Positions 1 through 5,484 of a stretch of 5,484 nucleotides of DNA are shown here, piece by piece. The DNA lies in NCBI GenBank assembly GCA_027593305.1, contig JAQCJA010000344.1, positions 1 through 5,484 on the forward strand, written 5' to 3'. Position 1 is the first letter of the stretch. Every line of letters starts with the position of its first letter. The translations under genes and the position numbers were made by a program. Origin of the DNA: a bacterium (lineage in GTDB: Bacteria > Latescibacterota > UBA2968 > UBA8231). The notes beneath the pieces were generated by a model that was given only the letters and a program-made list of their open reading frames with translations, had not been told where the DNA came from and made no database searches.

Positions 1-921
1 AAAGCCCTGCTGGATCAGATACGGCTCGTAGACTTCAGTGATCGTGTCCTCTTCTTCGCCAATTGCGGCAGCCAGATTGTTCACACCCACGGGGCCGCCG
101 GCGAACCTGTCGATGATGGTTGCCAGCAACCGGATGTCGGTTTCGTCCAGCCCGAGCTCGTCCACTTTGAGAATTTCCAGAGCTGCTTGGGCGGCGGCCC
201 TGTTGACGACGCCATCACCCTCCACCTGCGCATAGTCACGGACTCGGCGAAGCCAGCGCTTGGCCAGACGAGCTGTGCCGCGGGAACGTCGAGCGATCTC
301 GTCCGCTCCATCCTGCTCGACGTCGAAACTGAGCAGACGAGCGTCGCGCTTGATGATTTCTGCCAGTTCGTCAGTACTGTAGAAGTCCAGATTTGCCGTA
401 ATGCCGAAACGTGCCCGCATGGGTGCCGTCAGCAGGCCCTGCCGCGTCGTTGCCCCGACGAGGGTGAAACGTTCCAGATCGATCGTTACCGAGCGTGCCG
501 TGGGTCCTGAATCGATGAGGATGTCAATGCGGTAGTCCTCCATCGCCGAGTAGAGATATTCTTCCACTTCGCGATTGATCCGGTGGATCTCGTCAATAAA
601 GAGGACGTCACGCGGACCAAGAGCCGTAACAATACCCGCCAGATCAACGGGCTTGTCGAGCAGCGGGCCCGAGGTGGCATGCAACTCGACTTCCATCTCG
701 TTGGCGATGACATAAGCCAGGGTGGTCTTGCCAAGCCCTGGGGGGCCCGAAAGCAGTACGTGATCCAGATTCTCGGAACGTTCCCGGGCGGCGGTGATGC
801 CAATCCGCAGTTGTTCCTTGACCTTCGCCTGACCAAGCATCTCTTCGAGACGGCGAGGCCGCAGTGTTGTGTCGCCGCGATCGTCGCCGTCGGCCCCGGG
901 ATGTACTGGACGAGATTCCAT
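1..921 (-). CDS. ruvB: RuvB, Holliday junction branch-migration ATPase (partial, C-terminus beyond window)
   Basis: AAA+ motor that forms hexameric rings on DNA and, with RuvA, drives branch migration of Holliday junctions during recombinational repair. 307 codons are read without a stop from ATG at 921 to the window edge. Family length is about 335-350, so roughly 25-40 residues are missing. Visible motifs: the N-terminal LRP-LxExxGQ region (20-31), Walker A GPPGLGKT (59-66), Walker B LFIDEIHR (107-114), sensor 1 GATTR (156-160), an arginine-finger-like RARFG (169-173), sensor 2 RGTARLAKRW (214-223), and the C-terminal winged-helix signature GGPVG...AAAIGEE with EPYLIQQGF at the cut edge. 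The start is supported by GAGGG overlapping the ruvA stop, five bases upstream. Sensor 2 differs from the usual RGTPRIANRL. The identity is secure. Confidence 0.97.
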   Translation of the reverse strand, partial: MESRPVHPGADGDDRGDTTLRPRRLEEMLGQAKVKEQLRIGITAARERSENLDHVLLSGPPGLGKTTLAYVIANEMEVELHATSGPLLDKPVDLAGIVTALGPRDVLFIDEIHRINREVEEYLYSAMEDYRIDILIDSGPTARSVTIDLERFTLVGATTRQGLLTAPMRARFGITANLDFYSTDELAEIIKRDARLLSFDVEQDGADEIARRSRGTARLAKRWLRRVRDYAQVEGDGVVNRAAAQAALEILKVDELGLDETDIRLLATIIDRFAGGPVGVNNLAAAIGEEEDTITEVYEPYLIQQGF

Positions 922-926
922 GTCCC

Positions 927-1532
927 TCACCGTTCCCGCAAGGCGCCCTTGATCAGATCCTGCAGCGTCGGTATCCCTTCGCCGTGTCTCCGGCGCGCTG
1001 CCGCGACGGCCTTGCTTGCTGATGCGGCGGCAAATCCAAGGGCCTCGAGGGCCAACATCGCTTCATCACCCAGGGGATCATCGGAGATCCTTGCCGCATC
1101 GTTGTCCTTATCGTCGGGGCGTGCCACAGGAATGCGGATTTTGTCCTTCAGTTCAACCACAACCCGCTGCGCCGTCTTGGTGCCGACGCCCTTTACTTGC
1201 GTCAGTTCAGCAACCAGTTCCCGATGGATGGCTCTCTGCAGGTCCGCAACAGAGAGTCCCGAGAGGATGGTCTGTGCCGAATTCGGACCGATGCCAGAAA
1301 CGCCGATCAGCAACTCGAACATCTCTCTTTCGGCGGGATCGGAAAAGCCGAAGAGCTGGAGACGGTCTTCGCGCACATAGGTGTAGGTGTGCAGGAAGAC
1401 CTCTGCCTTCGCTGCTGGCAGTTTGACGAAAGTGTTGAGCGAGATGGAGAGACCATAGCCGACACCCGCGACGTCGACAACGGCCTTGGTTGGCGATTTT
1501 TCCGTGAGCGTCCCCCGCAGGTGATGAATCAA
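927..1532 (-). CDS. ruvA: RuvA, Holliday junction DNA-binding subunit
   Basis: Tetrameric protein that binds the four-way junction, holds it in an open square form and loads RuvB. 201 residues, close to the 203 of E. coli. Domains: N-terminal OB fold (about 1-62) with the acidic pin residues E55 and D56 in VREDRLQLFGF; two helix-hairpin-helix motifs, GVSGIGPNSA (77-86) and VKGVGTKTA (113-121); an acidic, flexible linker (about 137-155); and the C-terminal RuvB-contacting domain (about 156-201). The start is TTG at 1532. It aligns with the family start (MIxxLRG), no ATG lies nearby in frame, and GAGG overlapping the ruvC stop lies 11 bases upstream. Usual lysines of the hairpins are replaced (N84, T118), while K119 is kept. 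It is coupled to ruvC (13-base gap) and ruvB (5-base gap). Confidence 0.96.
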   Translation of the reverse strand: MIHHLRGTLTEKSPTKAVVDVAGVGYGLSISLNTFVKLPAAKAEVFLHTYTYVREDRLQLFGFSDPAEREMFELLIGVSGIGPNSAQTILSGLSVADLQRAIHRELVAELTQVKGVGTKTAQRVVVELKDKIRIPVARPDDKDNDAARISDDPLGDEAMLALEALGFAAASASKAVAAARRRHGEGIPTLQDLIKGALRER

Positions 1533-1545
1533 ACGACGCGCCGCC

Positions 1546-2091
1546 TCACCGATGAACGACGCGGCGCAACAACGCTTCGACTTCGGGTCGCCGCCGCCGA
1601 TCCCCTGCGGGCGTCGTCAATGCGGGGCCCCGATGCAGATGGCAGATGGCGACGGCCAGCGCATCTGAAGCATCGAGAGGTCTGGGCAGCTCTGCCATCT
1701 TGAGCAATCGTGCAACCATTCCCTGAACGGCTTCCTTTGTTGCCTGGCCATTGCCAGCAACGGCCTTTTTGACTTGGGCCGGCGAATAGAGCGCGGTCTC
1801 GATACCTGCCTGCACGAGAGCCAGGCGCAGTACCCCTCGGGCCTCACCCAGTTTGCCTGCGGCGTCCGCGTCGCGGCCATGGAAACTGCTTTCCAGTGCT
1901 ACCGCATCAGGGCGCTGCGCTTCGAGCAAGGCAACGAGACCGTCATACATGACCTGCAGGCGCTTGGCGAAAGTCGCACCAGGTCGCGGACGAAAACACC
2001 CGCAGTCCTGATAGATATGCCGGCGGCCCTGCTGGCGAACAAGGCCATATCCTGTGCACGTACTGCTTGGGTCGAGTCCGAGGACAAGCAA
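1546..2091 (-). CDS. ruvC: RuvC, crossover junction endodeoxyribonuclease
   Basis: Dimeric, Mg-dependent RNase H-fold resolvase that cuts Holliday junctions symmetrically, working on junctions held by RuvAB. 181 residues, a normal family length. The catalytic acidic set is complete: D7 in LGLDPSS, E67 in VALESSF, and D140 and D143 in the DASDALAVAICH motif. F70 matches the aromatic residue next to the catalytic Glu that stacks on junction bases in E. coli RuvC. The family motif VAGNGQATKEAVQGMV spans 111-126. The start is TTG at 2091, placing the first strand and D7 as in the family; no upstream ATG or GTG fits. No clear ribosome binding site precedes it, so translation may depend on ribosomes finishing yebC 20 bases upstream. 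An Arg-rich tail (164-181) follows the core. Confidence 0.95.
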   Translation of the reverse strand: MLVLGLDPSSTCTGYGLVRQQGRRHIYQDCGCFRPRPGATFAKRLQVMYDGLVALLEAQRPDAVALESSFHGRDADAAGKLGEARGVLRLALVQAGIETALYSPAQVKKAVAGNGQATKEAVQGMVARLLKMAELPRPLDASDALAVAICHLHRGPALTTPAGDRRRRPEVEALLRRVVHR

Positions 2092-2111
2092 GAGTCGTGG
2101 ACGGTAGCCGG

Positions 2112-2861
2112 TCAGGCGAGCAGCTTGGCCAGCTCCTCCTCCTTTACGTCGAAATTGGAGAATACCTTCTGCACATCGTCGAGATCATCGAGTGCGTCCA
2201 GAAGTCGGATAATTTTCTCGATGTCCTCACCCGCTACTTCCAGCAGGTTCTGTGGAATCCACGCCAGCGACGCCTGGGTGTAGGTCATACCCGCTTCATC
2301 CAGCGAGCGTTTGACGGCTTCGAAACTCTCAAGCGGACATACGACTTCGTAGATGCCCTCGGCGCTCTGGATGTCGTCACCACCTGCATCCATGACGGCG
2401 AGCATGACGTCTTCCTCGCTGACGTTGGTGCCGACGACCTCGATCAGGCCCTTCTGTTCGAACATCCACGAAACGGCACCTTTCTCGCCGAGGTTCCCAT
2501 TGTGCTTGGTAAATGCATGTCGGACCTCAGACACAGCGCGATTCTTGTTGTCAGCAAGAGTTTCGACAATAATGGCAACGCCGGCAGGACCATAGCCTTC
2601 ATAGACGGAGGACTCATAGACGGCGCCAGGCTCATCTCCTGTGCCGCGACGAATTGCACGCTGAACCGTGTCCTGGGGCATGTTCGCGCCGCGAGCGTTC
2701 TGTACAGCGGAGCGCAATCTGGGATTTGCGTCTTCGTCGCCACCACCTTCGCGAGCGGCGACGGTCAACTCGCGGATCAGTTTTGTGAAGACCTTGGCGC
2801 GCGCAGAGTCAACGGCGCCCTTCTTCCTTTTGATTGTGCTCCATTTGGAGTGACCAGACAT
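2112..2861 (-). CDS. yebC: YebC/TACO1-family translation factor / putative regulator
   Basis: 249 residues, the usual size for the family (246 in E. coli). The N-terminus has the signature SGHSKWSTIKRKKG (2-15), followed by a basic helical domain, the NMPxDTVxRAIxRGTG segment (60-75), YEGYGPAGVAIIVE (87-100), NRAVSEVRHAFTKHNGNLG (107-125) and SWMFEQKG (131-138). The acidic C-terminus ends in FDVKEEELAKLLA. The family was long annotated as a DNA-binding transcriptional regulator. More recent work on bacterial YebC and mitochondrial TACO1 supports a ribosome-associated role in translating difficult stretches such as polyproline. The ATG start at 2861 has AAGGG ten bases upstream. It is first in the yebC-ruvCAB run, with a promoter candidate just upstream. 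The family call is certain; which function applies here is not visible. Confidence 0.95.
   Translation of the reverse strand: MSGHSKWSTIKRKKGAVDSARAKVFTKLIRELTVAAREGGGDEDANPRLRSAVQNARGANMPQDTVQRAIRRGTGDEPGAVYESSVYEGYGPAGVAIIVETLADNKNRAVSEVRHAFTKHNGNLGEKGAVSWMFEQKGLIEVVGTNVSEEDVMLAVMDAGGDDIQSAEGIYEVVCPLESFEAVKRSLDEAGMTYTQASLAWIPQNLLEVAGEDIEKIIRLLDALDDLDDVQKVFSNFDVKEEELAKLLA
2133..2145 (-). other. Strong SD-like purine run inside the yebC 3' end
   Basis: The minus strand reads AAAGGAGGAGGAG here, encoding the K-E-E-E near the YebC C-terminus. It resembles a strong Shine-Dalgarno sequence but lies about 41 bases from the ruvC TTG start, too far for a normal ribosome binding site. It could hold or re-recruit ribosomes before ruvC, or be only a by-product of the Glu codons. 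Confidence 0.3.
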
Positions 2862-2877
2862 CGCATTTTCACCCTTA
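2862..2877 (-). promoter_or_regulatory. Ribosome binding site of yebC
   Basis: The minus strand reads AAGGGTGAAAATGCG immediately before the ATG at 2861. AAGGG is ten bases from the start. A second ATG five bases upstream is out of frame with yebC. Confidence 0.6.
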
Positions 2878-2903
2878 CGTGTAGGTTCGGCCGAGGTGCC
2901 GTG

Positions 2904-2932
2904 AATCTACGAACTGGGTGAAACCATGGCAA
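2904..2932 (-). promoter_or_regulatory. Sigma70-type promoter candidate for yebC-ruvCAB
   Basis: The minus strand has TTGCCA (2927-2932; five of six match TTGACA), a 17-base spacer, then TAGATT (2904-2909; four of six match TATAAT). Transcription would begin near 2897, giving a leader of about 36 bases before yebC. It lies downstream of the probable terminator of the EF-G gene, as expected for a separate transcription unit. Found by eye only. Confidence 0.55.
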
Positions 2933-2990
2933 CATGGGTGCCTTCTAACTTCCACGGAGACAACGAGTAATGGACCGACGAATCGATCAC

Positions 2991-3028
2991 ACAAGAAAGG
3001 GAGACGAACCGTTCGAGTTCGCCTCCCT
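2991..3028 (-). terminator. Probable intrinsic terminator of the EF-G-like gene
   Basis: On the minus strand AGGGAGGCGAAC (3017-3028) pairs with GTTCGTCTCCCT (2998-3009) across a 7-base loop. This gives a 12-pair stem with a single G-U wobble, followed by a broken T-rich tract TTCTTGT. The wobble becomes an A-C mismatch on the plus strand, so the hairpin is better formed in RNA read leftward, as expected for the EF-G gene ending 50 bases before the stem. Confidence 0.65.
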
Positions 3029-3056
3029 GAAAGATGAGTTCGCCTCCCTGAAAGAT
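3015..3056. repeat. Perfect tandem duplication of a 21-bp unit
   Basis: Positions 3015-3035 and 3036-3056 are identical over 21 bases (starting GAGTTCGCCTCCC and ending GAAAGAT), and one further base also matches. Each copy contains the 5' arm of the terminator hairpin, at 3017-3028 and 3038-3049, while the 3' arm exists once (2998-3009). The repeat lies in the non-coding region after the EF-G stop codon. Confidence 0.95.
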
Positions 3057-3077
3057 GTCGACGCGAGGGGCCAGGGA

Positions 3078-5153
3078 TCAGGCGGCGTGGGCTTTTTCGC
3101 TGGCCACCCTTTCGGAGATGCGTGACTGCACGTCTGCTGGGACTTCCTCGTAACGAGCAAGTTCCTGAGTGTGCATACCCTTGCCTTGTGACATGGACCG
3201 CAGTCTTGTGGCATAGCGATCCATCTCAGCGAGGGGGACGTCCGCTTCGATGACCTGGAAGTGACCATCGGCGCTTGTGCCGCTGATACGACCGCGACGC
3301 GATGTGAGATCTCCCATCACCTCTCCGAGAAACTCCTCAGGCACGGTGATCCGCACATGACAGATCGGCTCGAGCAAGGCTGGACTTGCTTTGATGAAGG
3401 CTTCACGGAACGCGTGCGATGCAGCGATCCTGAAGGATACTTCGTCAGAGTCCACTGCATGGTACTTACCGTCATGGACGGTGGCGGCAAGGTCGACAAC
3501 CTGGGCGTTGCAGATGGGCCCCCGATGCAGCGTCTCCTGCAATCCCTTTTCCACGGCAGGGATAAAGTTGGTGGGAATGCTGCCGCCCACGACCTCGTTG
3601 CGGAACTCGAATCCGGCACCGCGCTCACGCGGCTCGACACGAAGAGAGACTTCAGCGAACTGGCCGCGGCCACCGGACTGCTTCTTGTGGCGATAGGTCC
3701 CCTCGGCTCGACCTCGTATGGTTTCGCGGTATGGAATGCGGGGGGATTGTGTGTCGACTTCGGCATGGAATCTATCACGCAGACGCTTGAGAATGGTCTC
3801 AAGGTGTAGATCCCCCTGAGCAGCCAGGACGGACTGGCGGATCTCTCCGTCGAAGCGGAACTCGAAACTCGGATCCTCTTCGCGCAGTTGCTGAAGTCCT
3901 GATACCATGCGCTCCTCGCCACCCTTCTCCCGAGGGGTCACCGCGACACGAATCAGTGGTTCAGGGAAGACCACGGGTGGAAACTGCAGGTGGGCGCCCT
4001 TGGCAGAAATCGTATTGCCCGTGTGTGTGTCCTTGAGCTTGACGAGAGCGACAATATCACCGGCGCTGGCACTGTCCACTTCTTGCCGCTCGTGGCCGTT
4101 GATCTCAAAGATCTGACCGATGCGTTCGGCCCTGTGACGGGTGACGTTGTGGACCTCGTCACCATGACGAAGCGTGCCCGCGTAGAGTCGCATGTAGCTG
4201 AGTTCCCCAACATGCTGCTCACCAACCGTCTTGAAGACGAACCCCGCCAGTGGCGCGTCCGCGGCGGCAACCAGTTGCTGCTCATTGCCATCCGCATCGG
4301 CAAATCCGAGACCAGGACTCTCCGCCGGGGAGGGAAAGAGGTCCGCCACGCCCTGCAGGAGACGGTCGACGGCAACGTTGTTGTAGGCGTCGCCAAACAG
4401 AACCGGAAACAACTGGCGGGACAGGACCGCTTTACGGAGGCCGACCATCAGCGCCTCCGCGTCCAGGCCACCAGCACCGAAGTAGGTCTGCATCAACTCT
4501 TCGTCGGTTTCGGCGACTGCCTCTACGAGGTGTTCGTGAAGCGTAGAAGCCTCCTCTACCATGCCTTCAGGGATGTTCCCTACTTCTGCTTTGCCATCGA
4601 CGTAGGTTATCAACTTCATCTCAACGAGGTCGACGACCTGGTGGAAGCCTGGGCCTGGATCCAAAGGGTGCTGGATCGCTACGGCCTCGCGACCGAAGCG
4701 GGCCTGAATCTGTTCCAGCAGATCCGTGACATCGACTGCTTCTCGATCCATCTTGTTGACGTATAACAGGCGCGGCAGACGCAACTCGCTGGCATAGCGC
4801 CAGACCCGTTCGGTGCCCACGTCGATGCCCGCAATCGCGTCGATAACGACCACGCTGCCATCAGCAACACGCAAGGCCGATAGGGTCTCGGGGATGAAGT
4901 CGGCGTAGCCTGGGGTGTCCATCACATCGAAGTGGTAGTTGTTCCATTCACCCGTAAGCAATGAGGTCTTGACGGACATCTTGCGGGCCACCTCTTCGCT
5001 ATCGTAGTCCGAGATGGTGGTACCATCTTCGATCCGGCCGATCCGCGTCAGTTGCCCCGTATTGAAGATGAGAGCTTCAGCGAGTGTGGTTTTCCCTGCC
5101 CCGTTGTGACCCGTGAGGGCTAGATTCCGGACCTGCTCAATTGTGTGCGACAT
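3078..5153 (-). CDS. EF-G-like translational GTPase (EF-G paralog class)
   Basis: A 691-residue five-domain protein of the EF-G family, which moves tRNA and mRNA through the ribosome or acts in ribosome recycling. GTPase motifs: P-loop GHNGAGKT (15-22), switch I RKMSVKTS (57-64), DTPGY (79-83), NKMD (133-136) and GDAYNN (254-259) at the G5 position. Domain II is about 297-390. Domain III is about 398-468 with REEDPSF and GDLHLETI. Domain IV is about 471-590 with KQSGGRGQF (491-499), GGSIPTNFIPAVEKG (523-537) and tip HAVDSDE (565-571). Domain V is about 594-680 and ends near YEEVP. Canonical EF-G has AHIDAGKT, DTPGH and GSA, so this is the divergent EF-G2-like class; the tip histidine H565 is kept. 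The ATG at 5153 has AAGGGG nine bases upstream. No rpsL, rpsG or tuf is adjacent. The symbol is left empty because fusA would imply the housekeeping copy. Confidence 0.93.
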   Translation of the reverse strand: MSHTIEQVRNLALTGHNGAGKTTLAEALIFNTGQLTRIGRIEDGTTISDYDSEEVARKMSVKTSLLTGEWNNYHFDVMDTPGYADFIPETLSALRVADGSVVVIDAIAGIDVGTERVWRYASELRLPRLLYVNKMDREAVDVTDLLEQIQARFGREAVAIQHPLDPGPGFHQVVDLVEMKLITYVDGKAEVGNIPEGMVEEASTLHEHLVEAVAETDEELMQTYFGAGGLDAEALMVGLRKAVLSRQLFPVLFGDAYNNVAVDRLLQGVADLFPSPAESPGLGFADADGNEQQLVAAADAPLAGFVFKTVGEQHVGELSYMRLYAGTLRHGDEVHNVTRHRAERIGQIFEINGHERQEVDSASAGDIVALVKLKDTHTGNTISAKGAHLQFPPVVFPEPLIRVAVTPREKGGEERMVSGLQQLREEDPSFEFRFDGEIRQSVLAAQGDLHLETILKRLRDRFHAEVDTQSPRIPYRETIRGRAEGTYRHKKQSGGRGQFAEVSLRVEPRERGAGFEFRNEVVGGSIPTNFIPAVEKGLQETLHRGPICNAQVVDLAATVHDGKYHAVDSDEVSFRIAASHAFREAFIKASPALLEPICHVRITVPEEFLGEVMGDLTSRRGRISGTSADGHFQVIEADVPLAEMDRYATRLRSMSQGKGMHTQELARYEEVPADVQSRISERVASEKAHAA

Positions 5154-5157
5154 TTAA

Positions 5158-5172
5158 CCACACCCCTTGTGG
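5158..5172 (-). promoter_or_regulatory. EF-G gene ribosome binding site carried in a hairpin loop
   Basis: The minus strand reads CCACA-AGGGG-TGTGG, a perfect 5-pair stem with the Shine-Dalgarno core AGGGG as the 5-base loop, ending four bases before the ATG. The ribosome binding site is strong in sequence; whether the hairpin forms is inferred. Confidence 0.6.
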
Positions 5173-5258
5173 AGGAAGGCACCGGGACGAGAAGCCTCCG
5201 TCACACGACGAGACTCGCGATCCAGTGCCCCGCCGTGAGCGGAGTCTTAGTGGGCGGA

Positions 5259-5288
5259 AACGTAGGCGGATTATTGCCTCGATGTCAA
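5259..5288 (-). promoter_or_regulatory. Promoter candidate for the EF-G-like gene
   Basis: The minus strand has a perfect TTGACA (-35, 5283-5288), then an 18-base spacer and TACGTT (5259-5264), which matches TATAAT at three positions including the first two and the last. Transcription would start near 5252, giving a leader of about 98 bases. The -10 is weak; AATAAT at 5270-5275 is an alternative -10 but lacks a good -35. Confidence 0.4.
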
Positions 5289-5361
5289 GCGACACACAGA
5301 CGCCACGAAAGCTTCATACGTGCGACTTAACGTGTTGTTTCTCAACATATTGGATGATTTT

Positions 5362-5484
5362 ATGAAGACTGCTTTTGTGACGTTTTTGATGCTCAATGAC
5401 AACTATCTTCCCGGCTGCCTGGTATTGGCCGGGGGCTTGCGTCGACAGGGCGCTCAGGTTCCCCTGATTGTTCTGGTTACGGAA
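5362..5484 (+). CDS. GT8-family (glycogenin-like) glycosyltransferase, N-terminal fragment
   Basis: The first 41 codons of a gene that runs off the right edge. They begin MKTAFVTFLMLNDNYLPG, continue with CLVLAGGLRRQG, and end in VPLIVLVTE. This is the pattern of the first Rossmann strand and helix of family 8 glycosyltransferases (A-[YF]-VT-x4-ND-x-Y-x2-G-x-LVL-x2-SLR, then a P-LVVLVT strand), as in glycogenin and galactinol synthase, which transfer sugar from a nucleotide-sugar donor. The DxD metal motif lies beyond the window, so donor and acceptor are unknown. The ATG at 5362 is preceded by only a weak GGAT-type ribosome binding site; an in-frame TTG at 5350 is an alternative start. The gene is divergent from the EF-G-like gene and shows no functional link to it. 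Confidence 0.75.
   Translation, partial: MKTAFVTFLMLNDNYLPGCLVLAGGLRRQGAQVPLIVLVTE

Larger units (their letters stand above)
5154..5361. other. Divergent intergenic region between the EF-G-like gene and the GT8 gene
   Basis: 208 bases without a convincing gene. It holds the EF-G promoter candidate and leader on the minus strand. In that leader GGCACUGG (5229-5222) can pair with CCGGUGCC (5185-5178), enclosing a smaller hairpin CTCGTC-GTGT-GACGGAG. On the plus strand no convincing -35/-10 pair was found for the rightward gene. A small inverted repeat TGTTG-TTTCT-CAACA lies at 5333-5347. Base composition becomes more AT-rich from about 5330 onward. Confidence 0.5.

Noticed and set aside
583..1380. 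A 265-codon plus-strand open frame
   Set aside because: It lies antisense to ruvB and ruvA, whose frames show clear family motifs; the plus-strand translation is low in complexity and shows no recognisable domain.
2881..2910. Imperfect hairpin GTAGGTTC / GAATCTAC upstream of yebC as a leader structure or terminator
   Set aside because: It overlaps the -10 element of the promoter candidate, so it would not be wholly transcribed, and on the yebC strand one pair becomes an A-C mismatch. No T-tract follows.
2067..2921. A 284-codon plus-strand open frame
   Set aside because: It is antisense to the whole of yebC, crosses its promoter region and shows no recognisable domain. Long antisense frames are common in GC-rich genes.
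3015..3056. The tandem repeat as the start of a CRISPR array or insertion-site duplication
   Set aside because: The copies are directly adjacent with no spacer, there are only two, and no transposase or cas gene lies nearby; slippage duplication explains it better.
3990..4766. A 258-codon plus-strand open frame inside the EF-G-like gene
   Set aside because: It is fully antisense to the GTPase domain and domain II coding sequence, with no family motif and no upstream ribosome binding site seen.
5333..5347. Inverted repeat TGTTG-TTTCT-CAACA as an operator for the glycosyltransferase gene
   Set aside because: Only five pairs and a single copy, with no promoter located near it; too short to separate from chance.
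5141..5365. Short plus-strand frames in the intergenic region before the glycosyltransferase
   Set aside because: They start inside the EF-G-like gene on the opposite strand, the protein is Arg/Ser/His rich without a domain, and its end at 5365 is out of frame with the real gene.

Overview
The window reads as an ordinary bacterial chromosome segment with GC content in the high fifties by eye. Almost all of it is coded on the minus strand. Reading leftward from the right, there is an EF-G-like translation factor (3078-5153) and a short intergenic region with a probable terminator and a promoter (2862-3077). These are followed by a tight four-gene run: yebC (2112-2861), ruvC (1546-2091), ruvA (927-1532) and ruvB (1-921, C-terminus cut by the window edge). 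At the far right a divergent plus-strand gene begins at 5362; its first 41 codons look like the N-terminus of a GT8 (glycogenin-like) glycosyltransferase.

The yebC-ruvC-ruvA-ruvB order is a widely conserved bacterial neighbourhood. RuvA, RuvB and RuvC together form the branch-migration and resolution machinery for Holliday junctions, and YebC is a ribosome-associated translation or regulatory factor. Gaps of 20, 13 and 5 bases suggest one transcript, probably started from a sigma70-type promoter at 2904-2932. ruvC and ruvA both start with TTG, which may set their translation below that of ruvB, which has an ATG and a good ribosome binding site.

The EF-G gene belongs to the divergent EF-G-like class with a GHNGAGKT P-loop and DTPGY in the G3 motif, not the canonical AHIDAGKT/DTPGH type. 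It stands alone, away from any rpsL-rpsG-tuf context, so it is probably a paralog. It has its own promoter candidate (TTGACA at 5283-5288), a leader that can fold with the Shine-Dalgarno in a hairpin loop, and a terminator whose 5' arm is tandemly duplicated.

Taxonomy can only be guessed. The RuvB sequence (phrases such as AMEDYRIDI and RARFGI) and the EF-G type look more like Planctomycetes, FCB-group or related uncultured Gram-negative phyla than Proteobacteria, but this is from memory of family patterns and is weak. I see no CRISPR array, mobile element, tRNA or rRNA. I see no clear novel system; the most unusual points are the EF-G variant motifs and the non-coding structures flanking that gene.
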